Program-made: the position numbers and the translations under genes
Shown here: in pieces, positions 35,569 to 44,077 of the stretch
How positions within the stretch are numbered: position 1 is the stretch's first letter
Layout of the letters: the number at the start of each line of letters is the position of its first letter
Source: Verrucomicrobiota bacterium
GTDB lineage: Bacteria > Verrucomicrobiota > Verrucomicrobiia > Opitutales > Opitutaceae
DNA: 64,000 nt
Assembly (NCBI GenBank): GCA_023432225.1
Contig: JAEYUW010000045.1
Coordinates: forward strand, 248,001-312,000
Direction of reading: 5' to 3'
The notes under the pieces: model-generated
Databases searched by the model: none
The model's input: the letters and a program-made list of their open reading frames with translations, nothing else
What the model was told of the DNA's origin: nothing

Positions 35569-36561
35569 CTATGACAGGAGCCGCTCGGCCGCGTTGATGC
35601 GATCGCCGTCGCGCGTCCAGCGGTAGACGAGCGGTCCGCTGGCGCGCTTGAGGGATTTGAAGAGGTCCTTGTCGGCGCGTTGTTGCAGCATCAGTTCTTC
35701 GACGCCGGCCGCCGAGCAGTTGAAGATTTTCGCGTAGCCCTTGTAGACGCGCGGTTCGCCGAGGATGCGCGAGGCGTCTGCCGGCAATGATGACGGCCGA
35801 CGGTCGAGCACGAGGAAACTGTAAGGCAGTGAGCGGAGATCAATGCCCGCGCGCTGGCCGAATTTCACCCACTCGGAATTGGCGAAAATTTCCGGAGGCG
35901 GCGCGGCGAAGAAATGACACCAATCACGCTCGCGGCCGGCAGCGAGGAGGCCGCAAGCGTCGGCATGCGGGCAGGGCGCCACGAGGTTGAAGCCGGCAGC
36001 GCGCGCCTGCTCGCGCCAGGCGACCAGCGCGCGGCCGACTTCGTGCGTGCCGGGTTCCACCCAGAGCACGGTGGTCGCGCGCGCGAGCAAGCCCGTGAGT
36101 TCGGCGCGGCCGATGTCGTCGAGTTCGTTGAGCACGTGGCTGACGACGAGCACGTCGATCGCGCCTTCCTGGAGAAACCGATAGCTCGCGCGCTCGACGG
36201 CGAGGTTGGGGAAGGATTTTCGAGCACGGTGTTCGGCGAACTCGACCGCGAGTGCCGAGTGATCGTGCAGCACCAGACGGGCGACGTTCCTTGCGCCGAG
36301 GAATTCCACGACGCGCCGACCGGCGATGCCGCTGCCGCAGCCCCAGTCGAAGACCGTAGTGTTCGCGGGTGCAGTCCAGCCGCGGAGCTTCAGCTCACGC
36401 AGCACGGCATCCCACTTCCAGCCGATGCGCTCGGCGTAGGTGAGGTCGTAGGCCTCGAGGTCCGTGATCGTGTGCCAATACGGACCGCGCGTGCGCGCGT
36501 CCGAGAGGAACGTCTCGCGCAGCCGATCAAGCACTTCCCAGTCGAGGGAGGTCAGGTCCAT
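35569..36561 (-). CDS. Rsm22/METTL17-like class I methyltransferase
   Basis: 330 residues. The SAM-binding GxGxG motif is FDWGCGSG at 71-78; the acidic residue that holds the ribose is in VLHDHSA. Four cysteines, C197, C203 (APCPHADACG), C215 (WCHF) and C282 (KIFNCSA), match the pattern of Rsm22/METTL17 proteins, in which equivalent Cys bind a 4Fe-4S cluster. The family acts in small ribosomal subunit (SSU) assembly or rRNA contact. It heads a minus-strand series that continues into the ADOP cluster, but the 147-base gap argues for separate transcription. Confidence 0.85.
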   Translation of the reverse strand: MDLTSLDWEVLDRLRETFLSDARTRGPYWHTITDLEAYDLTYAERIGWKWDAVLRELKLRGWTAPANTTVFDWGCGSGIAGRRVVEFLGARNVARLVLHDHSALAVEFAEHRARKSFPNLAVERASYRFLQEGAIDVLVVSHVLNELDDIGRAELTGLLARATTVLWVEPGTHEVGRALVAWREQARAAGFNLVAPCPHADACGLLAAGRERDWCHFFAAPPPEIFANSEWVKFGQRAGIDLRSLPYSFLVLDRRPSSLPADASRILGEPRVYKGYAKIFNCSAAGVEELMLQQRADKDLFKSLKRASGPLVYRWTRDGDRINAAERLLS

Positions 36562-36652
36562 GGTGGCAAGGTGATGGCGACGACGGCGCAGGCCAAAGAA
36601 AAAGCGCGCGGCGATCCGCGCGCTTGATCGGCTCAGCCGTAGTTAGCAGCCT

Positions 36653-37567
36653 TTACTTCGTCACCGTGACCGGCACGGAGCTTTCGCCGGCGCTGCTCTT
36701 GAAGAAGAGCGAGCCGGTGCCGGGTTTGCCGCCTTGGATGGCGACCGTGACGCTGCTCTGACCGGCGGGGATAATCACTTCCGGCATGATGATGCATTCC
36801 GGCACGTCCGTTTGGACGTCGATGAGCATGCCGCCCGCGGGCGCGGCTTGCGGGATCGTGAAGGTAATCGCTTGCTGTTCGCCGCTGCGCAGCATGAGCG
36901 TGCTGGGCGTGACGGTGAAATTGATGCCGTCGACCCGGAACGCGCCGACCGCGAGTGCGGTGCCGCCGCCGGCGACGCGCAGCATGTAGCTGCGGCCCGT
37001 GTCGACCGCTGGCACGAAGAAGCTGATCGAACTCGGGGACTCGAAGACGGTGCGGGTAGGGCTGTTGTCGAAATAGACGACGTCGTTCGGCGTGAAGCCG
37101 GCGCCGAGCACGCTGACGCGCGCGCCGACGGGGGCGCGGCTGGCCTCGGGCCGCAGCACGTAGCGACCGGCGATGTTGAGGTGCTGCAACTCCGAATGCA
37201 TTTCCGTCGGGATCGCCGAAGGCGGGGAGTCTTTGCCGAGATAGGCGACGATGAAATAGTAGGAGGCGTTCGTGCGGCCGATGGGAAGTTGGTAGTCGAA
37301 TTCCCACAGGTCGGCTCCGCTGCTCTTGGTCATCGGATAGATTTGGCCGTCGATGACGATGCGGGGCTTGATCGAGGTCTCGTCGATCGAGAACGAGGCC
37401 GGCTTGAACGTCGCGGTGATCGTGTAGATCTGCGAGGGGTTCGCGGGCACGTTGTCCGGCGTCATGTTGGTGATCGTCATGGTCTGGCAACCGGTGAGGA
37501 GCCAGAGCGCGAGAGACGCGCTGACGAGCGCCGCGAGGCGACGGGAACGGGAGGAGAATAGTTGCAT
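36653..37567 (-). CDS. IPT/TIG-domain lipoprotein
   Basis: 304 residues from ATG 37567, with lipobox LTGC after LAALVSASLALWLL. A middle Ig-like IPT/TIG domain is visible at about 135-205 (RAPVGARVSVLGAGFTPNDVVYFDNSPTRTVFESPSSISFFVPAV), and another beta domain follows (FTVTPSTLMLRSGEQQAITFTIPQAAPAGG). Surface or periplasmic adhesion-type protein; partner unknown. Divergent from hemW with 61 bases between starts. An alternative start eight codons upstream is possible. Confidence 0.78.
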   Translation of the reverse strand: MQLFSSRSRRLAALVSASLALWLLTGCQTMTITNMTPDNVPANPSQIYTITATFKPASFSIDETSIKPRIVIDGQIYPMTKSSGADLWEFDYQLPIGRTNASYYFIVAYLGKDSPPSAIPTEMHSELQHLNIAGRYVLRPEASRAPVGARVSVLGAGFTPNDVVYFDNSPTRTVFESPSSISFFVPAVDTGRSYMLRVAGGGTALAVGAFRVDGINFTVTPSTLMLRSGEQQAITFTIPQAAPAGGMLIDVQTDVPECIIMPEVIIPAGQSSVTVAIQGGKPGTGSLFFKSSAGESSVPVTVTK

Positions 37568-37628
37568 TGGGAAAAGATTGCGCCGGGCCACGCAGGCCGT
37601 TGGCTGATCGGAAATTGACGCACTTCTA

Positions 37629-38999
37629 ATGGCCGGGTTCCCCGCAGGGCAAGAAAAGTCTCGGAGCGCCGACGGCGCGGCGCTGCTCGCGTCGCTGCCG
37701 CCGCTGGGCGTCTACGTGCATGTGCCGTTTTGCGCGACGACGTGCGATTTCTGCGCGTTCTACCAAACGGTGCCGAAGGCGGACGCGGTGCCGCGCTATA
37801 TCGCGGCGGTGCGGGACGAGATGGCGTTGGTGGATCTCGGCGGCGACGCCGACAATGTAGGGCGGGGTCTCCGGACCCCGCCGCCGGCGCGACCGGAGAT
37901 TCGATTGGTGAACGCGGCGGGGTCGGGAGACCCCGCCCTACAACTCAAGATTGCGAGCACGATGGAGCAAGCAGGACGGTCGGTGCGGCGCCGCGTCGAC
38001 ACGGCGTTCTGGGGCGGCGGCACGCCGGGACTGTTGCGCGCGAGCGAGCTCGAGCAGCTCGGACGCGCGATGGTGGAGTTTTGCGGCGGCGCGCCAGCGG
38101 AGTGGAGCGTCGAGATGGCGCCGGCGACCGTCACCGCCGAACGGCTCAACGTGCTGCGTGCGCTCGGCGTCTCGCGGATTTCTCTCGGCGTGCAGAGCTT
38201 CAACGAGGCATTGCTCGATGCGCTCGGGCGTCAGCACACGCCGAAGCAGGTCTACCGCGCCTACGACCTGATCCGCGCGGCCGGTTTCCCGAGCGTGAAC
38301 CTCGATCTGATGTTCGCGTTGCCGAATCAGGACGAAACACAATGGCGCGCGGACCTGGCCGAGGTCGTGCGGCTCGCGCCGGATCATTTGTCGACGTATT
38401 GCCTCACGTTCGAGGAAGACACGGCGTTGTGGGTGAAGCTCTCGCAGGGCAAGGTGAAGCTCGATCCCGAAAAAGAGGCCGCGTTCTACCTGCGCACGTG
38501 GGAGTTTCTCGATGGTGTCGGTTTCGCACAATACGAGGTCTCGAACTTCGCGCGGCCCGGCCACATTTGCCGGCACAATCTCAACACCTGGCGCATGAGC
38601 GAGTGGGTCGGCTTCGGTCCGTCGGGTGCGTCGCAGTTCGCCGGGTGGCGCGCGAGCAATCCGCCCGATCTGGTCCAGTGGCACGCGGACGTCGCGGCGG
38701 GACGTCGAGCGACGGCGGACCGCACAGCGCTGACGCCGGAGCTGCTCGCGGCGGATAGCATCATCTTCGGACTGCGCATGAACGAAGGCGTGTCGCTCCC
38801 GGAGTTGCGCAAAAAATTCCCGAGCGCGCCGTGGGAGAGCCTGCACGACTTTTTGCCGAAGCTGCTCGCCGAGGGAATGCTGGTCGACTCGCCGGAGGGC
38901 CGCATTCGTCTCACGCCGCGCGGTCGGTTGCTGGCGGATGCCGTCGGTGCGGAAGTGCTTGAAGCCTTTTCCGCGGACCCAAAAGCTGCGCGTCCATGA
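37629..38999 (+). CDS. hemW: HemW-like radical SAM protein with repeat insertion
   Basis: 456 residues. The radical SAM cluster motif is CATTCDFC (C35, C39, C42) in YVHVPFCATTCDFCAFYQ; FWGGGTPGLL, SLGVQSFNEALLDALGR, NLDLMFALPNQ and the C-terminal winged-helix part follow. Family members load heme or act as coproporphyrinogen dehydrogenase-like proteins. Residues 76-105, between the Fe-S site and GGGTP, are encoded by an 87-bp palindromic element, so about 29 residues are added with no shift of frame; the insertion lies in a loop region. The start is the first ATG after the divergent gap; the true N-terminus may be shorter. Confidence 0.88.
   Translation: MAGFPAGQEKSRSADGAALLASLPPLGVYVHVPFCATTCDFCAFYQTVPKADAVPRYIAAVRDEMALVDLGGDADNVGRGLRTPPPARPEIRLVNAAGSGDPALQLKIASTMEQAGRSVRRRVDTAFWGGGTPGLLRASELEQLGRAMVEFCGGAPAEWSVEMAPATVTAERLNVLRALGVSRISLGVQSFNEALLDALGRQHTPKQVYRAYDLIRAAGFPSVNLDLMFALPNQDETQWRADLAEVVRLAPDHLSTYCLTFEEDTALWVKLSQGKVKLDPEKEAAFYLRTWEFLDGVGFAQYEVSNFARPGHICRHNLNTWRMSEWVGFGPSGASQFAGWRASNPPDLVQWHADVAAGRRATADRTALTPELLAADSIIFGLRMNEGVSLPELRKKFPSAPWESLHDFLPKLLAEGMLVDSPEGRIRLTPRGRLLADAVGAEVLEAFSADPKAARP
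37856..37942. repeat. Two-hairpin palindromic element, TGTAGGGC family, inserted in hemW
   Basis: Ends TGTAGGGCGGGGTC and GACCCCGCCCTACA pair. Inner hairpins: GGCGGGGTCtccgGACCCCGCC and GGCGGGGTCgggaGACCCCGCC. Length is 87 bp, a multiple of three, and no stop codon arises in the hemW frame. The outer ends match copies at 13019 and 60767. Confidence 0.9.
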
Positions 39000-39499
39000 C
39001 TTTGCCCCGCGTCGCACTCTTCGTGTTTGGTGTCGGCCTTTTGCTGAGTGGATGCGCGACGGCGCCTGAGCCGGCGAAGGATTACGCACCGCTCGTCGCG
39101 CGGTTTTATCTGGAAGCCAAACCCGGCGAAGCCGGTGTAGCGGTGACGCTGCCGCAGAGCGGCGTGACGATCAACGTCTCGCCCAAGCCGGTGGTGGTGG
39201 AATACGACCTCGCGAACGCGGAAGTCGCGCAGGTGGATCTCGGGCGCTGTCTGTTCGTGCAGTTGAACGGCTCGGCGTCGCGCGACCTCTATCGGTTGTC
39301 GGTCGGTGCGATCGGACGGCGGCTCGTGCTCGCGTTGAACGACCAGTTTGTCGGTGCGCGACGGATTGAGGCGGCGATGGAGGGCGGCGCCATTTTGATT
39401 TTCGTCGAGGTGCCGGACGCCGAGTTGCCCGGAATGGTCGAGCGATTGAAGCGCACCTCAGCGGATCTGGCCGAGGCGGCACGAAAGGTTCGGCAATGA
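38996..39499 (+). CDS. Lipoprotein with SecDF-P1-head-like domain
   Basis: 167 residues. Lipobox LLSGC after FGVGLLL; the mature part contains PLVARFYLEAKPGEAGVAVTLPQSG and VEYDLANAEVAQVDLGRCLFVQLNGSASRDLYRLS, which recalls the periplasmic head domain of SecD. Similarity is by pattern only. Its ATG overlaps the hemW stop (ATGA) and its own stop overlaps the next start, so it is translationally coupled on both sides. Confidence 0.6.
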   Translation: MTLPRVALFVFGVGLLLSGCATAPEPAKDYAPLVARFYLEAKPGEAGVAVTLPQSGVTINVSPKPVVVEYDLANAEVAQVDLGRCLFVQLNGSASRDLYRLSVGAIGRRLVLALNDQFVGARRIEAAMEGGAILIFVEVPDAELPGMVERLKRTSADLAEAARKVRQ

Positions 39500-40506
39500 C
39501 CGGAGCACGCTGGTTAACCGCGGCGTTCGCACTGGTGGTGGGCACGCTCGCGCACGCGCGCATCGATTTGGTTTTTCCGACGCCGCAAACCGCCTGGACG
39601 ACCGGCCGACTTGACGCGTTCGTGCAGCCCACGGTGTCGGGCGATCCGGAATCCGGTTTGTTCGGCTGCGTGCGGAGCGGCGGCACGCAGTTTCATGAAG
39701 GCCTCGACATCCGGCCAATCAAGCGCGACCGCCGCGGCGAGCCCGCCGATCCGGTATTTGCGGCGATGGACGGAATCGTGAAACACGTCAGCTCTTCGCC
39801 GGGTTCGAGCAGCTACGGACGCTACATCGTGATCGAACATCCGGAGCAGCGGCCGGCCGTTTACACGCTCTACGCGCACCTCGCCATGATCCAATCGGGC
39901 GTGCGGCCTGGCACGCGGGTGCAGAAGGGCCAGACGATCGGCATCATGGGACGCAGCGCGGGCGGCTATGCGATTCCGAGGGAACGCGGACATTTGCACT
40001 TCGAGATCGGCCTGCGTGCGACGGACGCCTTCGAGAGTTGGTATGCGGCGCGACGCTTCGGCAATCGCAACGAGCATGGCGACTACAACGGCATGAATCT
40101 GATGGGCATCGATCCGCTGGATTTTCTGCGCCAGTGGCGGCTCGGGCGCGTCGATTCGTTTCAGGAGTATTTCGACAAGTTGCGACCGGTGGTCACGCTG
40201 CGCGTGGCGACGACGCGCGTGCCGGATTTCATCCAACGTTATCCGTCCTTGCTGCGGAAACCGATCAACGGGTTGGTCGCGGGCTGGGAAGTGTCGTGCA
40301 ACGGCACGGGGTTGCCCTTCGCGTGGACGCCACTGTCGAGCAACGAGGTGATCGGCATGCGCGCCGGAGAGGTGCGCGTGGTGTCGGCGGATGCGGCGGC
40401 GTTGCGCGCGCACCGTTGCAAGGATCTCGTGCGCGTGCGCGGCGGGGGCTATGCACCGGGCGGCGACTTGCGCACGATGACCGAGCAGATGTTTGGGATC
40501 CGCTAG
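39496..40506 (+). CDS. M23-family zinc metallopeptidase
   Basis: 336 residues with signal peptide (WLTAAFALVVGTLAHA). Zinc ligands H67 and D71 (FHEGLDI) and H168 in GHLHFEIG, with H128 (YAHL) and H166 as active-site His, match LytM/lysostaphin-type peptidases, so it is probably active on peptidoglycan cross-links. A C-terminal domain (about 215-336) of unknown type follows. It overlaps the lipoprotein gene by four bases (ATGA), so hemW, lipoprotein and M23 form one operon. Confidence 0.88.
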   Translation: MTGARWLTAAFALVVGTLAHARIDLVFPTPQTAWTTGRLDAFVQPTVSGDPESGLFGCVRSGGTQFHEGLDIRPIKRDRRGEPADPVFAAMDGIVKHVSSSPGSSSYGRYIVIEHPEQRPAVYTLYAHLAMIQSGVRPGTRVQKGQTIGIMGRSAGGYAIPRERGHLHFEIGLRATDAFESWYAARRFGNRNEHGDYNGMNLMGIDPLDFLRQWRLGRVDSFQEYFDKLRPVVTLRVATTRVPDFIQRYPSLLRKPINGLVAGWEVSCNGTGLPFAWTPLSSNEVIGMRAGEVRVVSADAAALRAHRCKDLVRVRGGGYAPGGDLRTMTEQMFGIR

Positions 40507-40521
40507 GGGCTTATCGCGTAT

Positions 40522-40596
40522 CTGTAACGGCGGTCAATGACCGCCGACGCAAGACTAGCCGCGTTCGTTTCCGGCGGTCATAAACCGCCGCTACAG
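40522..40596. repeat. Two-hairpin palindromic element, CTGTAACGGCGGT type
   Basis: Outer ends CTGTA and TACAG pair, and the halves fold as CGGCGGTCaatGACCGCCG and CGGCGGTcataaACCGCCG. It fills the gap between the convergent M23 gene and a TPR gene (ends 16 bases after the M23 stop and 3 before the TPR stop), so it could also act as a two-way terminator, though T-runs are missing. Confidence 0.82.
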
Positions 40597-40598
40597 GC

Positions 40599-40997
40599 TT
40601 AGCGCCGCTTCGGTTTCGCGCCCTTCGACGCCGCTTTGACGTCGGCGAGAATTTTCAGGAACTGCGCGTCGGCCTTGAGGCTCGCGAGGTCCGGGTCCTG
40701 GCGCATCCACTCGTAGTCGGTGTAGCCGAGCTGGTGGGCGGTGCGCAGGGTGTCGAGGGCGTCGAGCGGGCGATTGCTGAGAGCGAAGCTGCAGGCGAGG
40801 TTGTAGTGCGCGGTCGCGTTGGTCGGCTGGAGCTTCACCAGCTTGCGATCCATGCGCAGTCCGTCGGCGATGCGGCCGGTCTTGGTGTAGAGGCCGCCGA
40901 GCAGTTCGATGACTTCGGTGTAGCGCGGGCAGCGGCGGTGGACGGACTCGAAGAAAGTGATTTCGAAGGCGGGATCGCTCTTCGGCGGGCGGGACAT
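40599..40997 (-). CDS. Small TPR-containing protein
   Basis: 132 residues, no signal peptide. TPR-like pairs: YTEVIELLGGLYTKTGRIADGLRMDRKLVKLQP and AHYNLACSFALSNRPLDALDTLRTAHQLGYTDYEWMRQDPDLASLKAD. The pattern ends with a basic tail (GAKPKRR). It lies 3 bases from the end of the Fur-like gene (gap 40998-41000) on the same strand, implying co-transcription with it. Its role is unknown; cytoplasmic scaffold likely. Confidence 0.75.
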   Translation of the reverse strand: MSRPPKSDPAFEITFFESVHRRCPRYTEVIELLGGLYTKTGRIADGLRMDRKLVKLQPTNATAHYNLACSFALSNRPLDALDTLRTAHQLGYTDYEWMRQDPDLASLKADAQFLKILADVKAASKGAKPKRR

Positions 40998-41000
40998 GGC

Positions 41001-41462
41001 TTACTTGGTGCGATTGGGGCAGCCACCGCGTTCACGGAACGCGGTGCACTGCGCGCTGACTTGCAGGCGTTGAGAAATGGGTTTCAGGCCGAGCTTCAGC
41101 GAGACGGTGCTGCCATACCATTCCATGAACGGCGCGCTGATTTCGAAAATCTTGTCGCAGTCAACGCAGACGACCTGCGCGACTTGGGTGTTGCCGGAGG
41201 AGGGGAAGTAGAATTTTTCGCCCTTGCCGATGTCGACTTCGCGCAGGAGCGCGCTCTCGGTCATGATCGGCAACGTGCGATAGACGGTGGCGCGCGAGAC
41301 GGAATCGTCGATGGCGCGGGCGTGATCGAGCAGCTCTTCCGCCGTGAAATGCTCTTTCTGGGCAAAGGCCGCGTCGAAGATCGCGAGACGCTGGCTGGTT
41401 ACGCGCAGACCTTTCTCGGTCAGGTAGGATTGGAATTTTTCGCGGGCAGCCTCGACGCTCAC
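41001..41462 (-). CDS. Fur-family regulator with altered metal site
   Basis: 153 residues from a GTG at 41462; a TTG at 41498 would add 12. Winged helix: LRVTSQRLAIFDAAFAQKEHFTAEELLDHAR and SRATVYRTLPIMTESALLREV. Structural zinc Cys pairs are C99/C102 (CVDC) and C139/C148. However, the HHDH stretch that supplies regulatory-site His in Fur, Zur and PerR, normally just before CVDC, reads NTQVAQVV, so the usual sensory site is missing; only H38 of the set is seen. Effector therefore unclear. Divergent from priA; downstream TPR gene follows at once. Confidence 0.75.
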   Translation of the reverse strand: MSVEAAREKFQSYLTEKGLRVTSQRLAIFDAAFAQKEHFTAEELLDHARAIDDSVSRATVYRTLPIMTESALLREVDIGKGEKFYFPSSGNTQVAQVVCVDCDKIFEISAPFMEWYGSTVSLKLGLKPISQRLQVSAQCTAFRERGGCPNRTK

Positions 41463-41570
41463 GTCCGCAGCATCGGGGAGCGCGTTTCCGAGTGTCAACG
41501 CGGAAGGCGACGCGTCCTTTGTCGGCGAAAACGCATTGCCTCGCGCCCCGCCCGCGCATCGGCTCAAGCG

Positions 41571-43802
41571 ATGGTCGTGGCCGTCCAACCGCTCGCGGGC
41601 TTCGAGAAGCTCCTGCACTACAAGGTGCCGGAGTCGCTCGTGGACGACGTGCGCGCGGGCTCGCTCGTGCGGATTCCCATCGGCCATCGGCAACACATCG
41701 GGCTCGTGCTCGAGCGAGACGCGCTCCCGGATGTGCCGCTCGAGAAGTTGAAGCCCATTGCGGGCATCTTGCACGAATATCCGGCGCTCACGCCGGACCT
41801 GCTCGGCCTCGCGCGCTGGATGAGCAGCTATTACGCGGCGCGCATGGATTCCGTCTTCGAGACGATGATCCCCGGTGCGGTGCGGGCGGGCGCGCGGCTC
41901 AAGCACGATAAATACCTCGCGCTCGCGCGCGAGCTGACGGCCGAGGAGCACGCCGCGCTCGTGCGGAAAGCGCCGAAACAGGCCAAGCTCTACGATTTTC
42001 TGAAACAGCAGTTCCGGCCGGTGAAGAAATCGCTCGTGCTGCAACGCCTCGACGCGACGGCGGCCGTCGCGGCCGCGCTGATCAAACACGGCGTCGTGCG
42101 CGAGGAGCTGCATCACGTCGAGCGCGTGGCCTACGCGGACAACTGGAGCGGCGGCGAAGTCGTTTCTAGCCAGCCGCCGGAGCTGAATCCTGAGCAGGCC
42201 GCCGTGGTGGCCTCCGTCGGCGCGAGCCTCGAGAAGCGGAAATTCGCCGTGCATTTGCTCAATGGCGTCACGGGCTCGGGCAAGACCGAGGTCTATCTTC
42301 GCGCCGTCGAGGCCGTGCTCGCGGCCGGCGGCAGCGCGATCTACCTCGTGCCCGAGGTCGCGCTCACCCCGCAAACGGTCGCGCGTTTGCGCGGACGCTT
42401 CGAAGCGGCGGGGCACAAGACCGTCGTCTGGCACAGCCATCTCAGCGAAGGCGAGCGGCTCGATGGCTGGACCGCTCTCGCGTCGGGCCAGGCGCGGGTG
42501 GTGGTCGGCGCGCGTTCGGCGGTGTTCGCGCCGGTGCGCGATTTGCGGCTGATCGTCGTCGATGAGGAACACGAGCCGGCCTACAAGCAGGACGAGACGC
42601 CGCGCTACCACGGACGCGACGTCGCGGTTTATCGTGCGAAGCTCGCGCACGCGGTTTGCCTGCTGGGCTCCGCGACGCCGTCGCTCGAGTCGATCGCGAA
42701 CGTGCGCGCCGGCAAATATGTGCAGGACCGGCTGACGAAGCGCGTCGACGACAAGAAACTCCCGGACATCCAGATCGTCGACATGCGCATCGAGGTGATG
42801 CGCACGCGCGGAATGGTCACGCTTTCGCGGCTGCTCGTCGATCACATGCACCAGCGTTTCGCGCGGAAGGAGCAGACGATCCTGTTCATCAACCGCCGCG
42901 GCTATTCGTCGTCGATGCAATGCCGCAAATGCGGACACGTGGAGGAATGCCCGCATTGCAGTGTGTCGATGACCTATCATCGCACCGACGAAACGCTGAA
43001 ATGCCACCTCTGCGGTCACCAGCGCGGCGCGCCGGTGGTGTGTCCGTCGTGCGCGTCGCCGGAAATCCGCTGGCGCGGACTCGGCACGCAGCGCGTCGAA
43101 GAGGCGGTGCGCCGGGTGCTGCCGCGTGCGCGGCTCGAGCGCATGGACGCCGACACGATGTCGAAGAAGCACCGCTTCCGGCAGATCCTCGGCGATTTTC
43201 GCGCGGGTAAAATCGATATTTTGATCGGCACGCAGATGATCGGAAAGGGGCTCGATTTTCCCAACGTCACGCTCGTCGGTCTGATCGACGCCGACATCTC
43301 GATGCACATCCCCGATTTTCGCGCGAACGAGCGGACGTTCCAGCTGCTCGTGCAAGTGGCCGGACGCGCGGGCCGCGGCGATCGAGCCGGCGAGGTGGTC
43401 GTGCAGACGTTCACTCCGCAGGCGGACGCGATCCAGTTCGCGAAGAAGTCGGATTTCGAGGGCTTCGCGGAGGCGGAGCTGACGATGCGCAAGAATTTCG
43501 CCTACCCGCCATATCGTCACCTGATTCACCACCTGTTCCGCGGACCGAATCCGGAAAAGATCATGTTCTTTGCGCAACAGTGGGCGAAGAAAGTCGAGAC
43601 GACGCTCGCCGGCGAAATCGAGATTCGCGGCCCGTCGCCAGCGCCAATCGAGAAGGTGAAAGACGAGTATCGGTTTCAGATTTGGTATTTCACGTATCGG
43701 ACGGCGAAGGTCGTCGCAGAGCTCGCGAAGCTCCAGCAGACGATCGACTGGCCGGTCGACGTCACGCAGGTGCTCGACGTCGACCCAATGAGTCTGGTTT
43801 AG
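41571..43802 (+). CDS. priA: Primosomal helicase PriA
   Basis: 743 residues from ATG 41571 (MVVAVQPLAGFEKLLHYKVPE). Domains: N-terminal 3'-DNA-binding domain (1-100), helicase core with Walker A GVTGSGKTEVY and DEEH box VDEEHEPAYKQ, and two zinc sites from eight Cys in CRKCGHVEECPHC and CHLCGHQRGAPVVCPSC. Helicase motifs GTQMIGKGLDFPNV and QVAGRAGRGDRAGEV complete the set. It restarts replication at stalled forks. Divergent from the Fur-like gene. Confidence 0.96.
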   Translation: MVVAVQPLAGFEKLLHYKVPESLVDDVRAGSLVRIPIGHRQHIGLVLERDALPDVPLEKLKPIAGILHEYPALTPDLLGLARWMSSYYAARMDSVFETMIPGAVRAGARLKHDKYLALARELTAEEHAALVRKAPKQAKLYDFLKQQFRPVKKSLVLQRLDATAAVAAALIKHGVVREELHHVERVAYADNWSGGEVVSSQPPELNPEQAAVVASVGASLEKRKFAVHLLNGVTGSGKTEVYLRAVEAVLAAGGSAIYLVPEVALTPQTVARLRGRFEAAGHKTVVWHSHLSEGERLDGWTALASGQARVVVGARSAVFAPVRDLRLIVVDEEHEPAYKQDETPRYHGRDVAVYRAKLAHAVCLLGSATPSLESIANVRAGKYVQDRLTKRVDDKKLPDIQIVDMRIEVMRTRGMVTLSRLLVDHMHQRFARKEQTILFINRRGYSSSMQCRKCGHVEECPHCSVSMTYHRTDETLKCHLCGHQRGAPVVCPSCASPEIRWRGLGTQRVEEAVRRVLPRARLERMDADTMSKKHRFRQILGDFRAGKIDILIGTQMIGKGLDFPNVTLVGLIDADISMHIPDFRANERTFQLLVQVAGRAGRGDRAGEVVVQTFTPQADAIQFAKKSDFEGFAEAELTMRKNFAYPPYRHLIHHLFRGPNPEKIMFFAQQWAKKVETTLAGEIEIRGPSPAPIEKVKDEYRFQIWYFTYRTAKVVAELAKLQQTIDWPVDVTQVLDVDPMSLV

Positions 43803-43833
43803 CCAGTCTCTCCCCGGACGGCATCCTCGCGTT

Positions 43834-43904
43834 AATATGGCGTAATACGCCACATTCTCCTCAGAAAAATACGCCGTCCAATTTATGGCGTAATACGCCA
43901 TATT
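43834..43904. repeat. Twin 15-bp palindromes TGGCGTAATACGCCA
   Basis: The palindrome TGGCGTAATACGCCA occurs twice exactly, at 43838-43852 and 43886-43900, 48 bases apart (about four and a half helical turns), each in A/T-rich flanks. With these flanks the two copies also form a 19-bp inverted repeat with one mismatch. A half-site ACGCCGTCC lies between. It sits between convergent genes priA and the OPT transporter, so it is unlikely to be a promoter operator for either. Possible roles: two-way hairpin terminator or protein-binding site. Confidence 0.8.
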
Positions 43905-44077
43905 CAGGCGAAAGCTGCGGTGGCTGAATCGCTCGACCTCGGGATAGTGCGGAAGGGGCAAGGGCGCGGCTTCGCGCTGGGACGTGTGGTTTCGCTACCG
44001 CGACGAGCGGATAAGGGCGCCGCAAGAGGCGCACGGTCAGCGCCCCTCCCGGTCGGCCGCGCGGATGCCGCGGCTGC

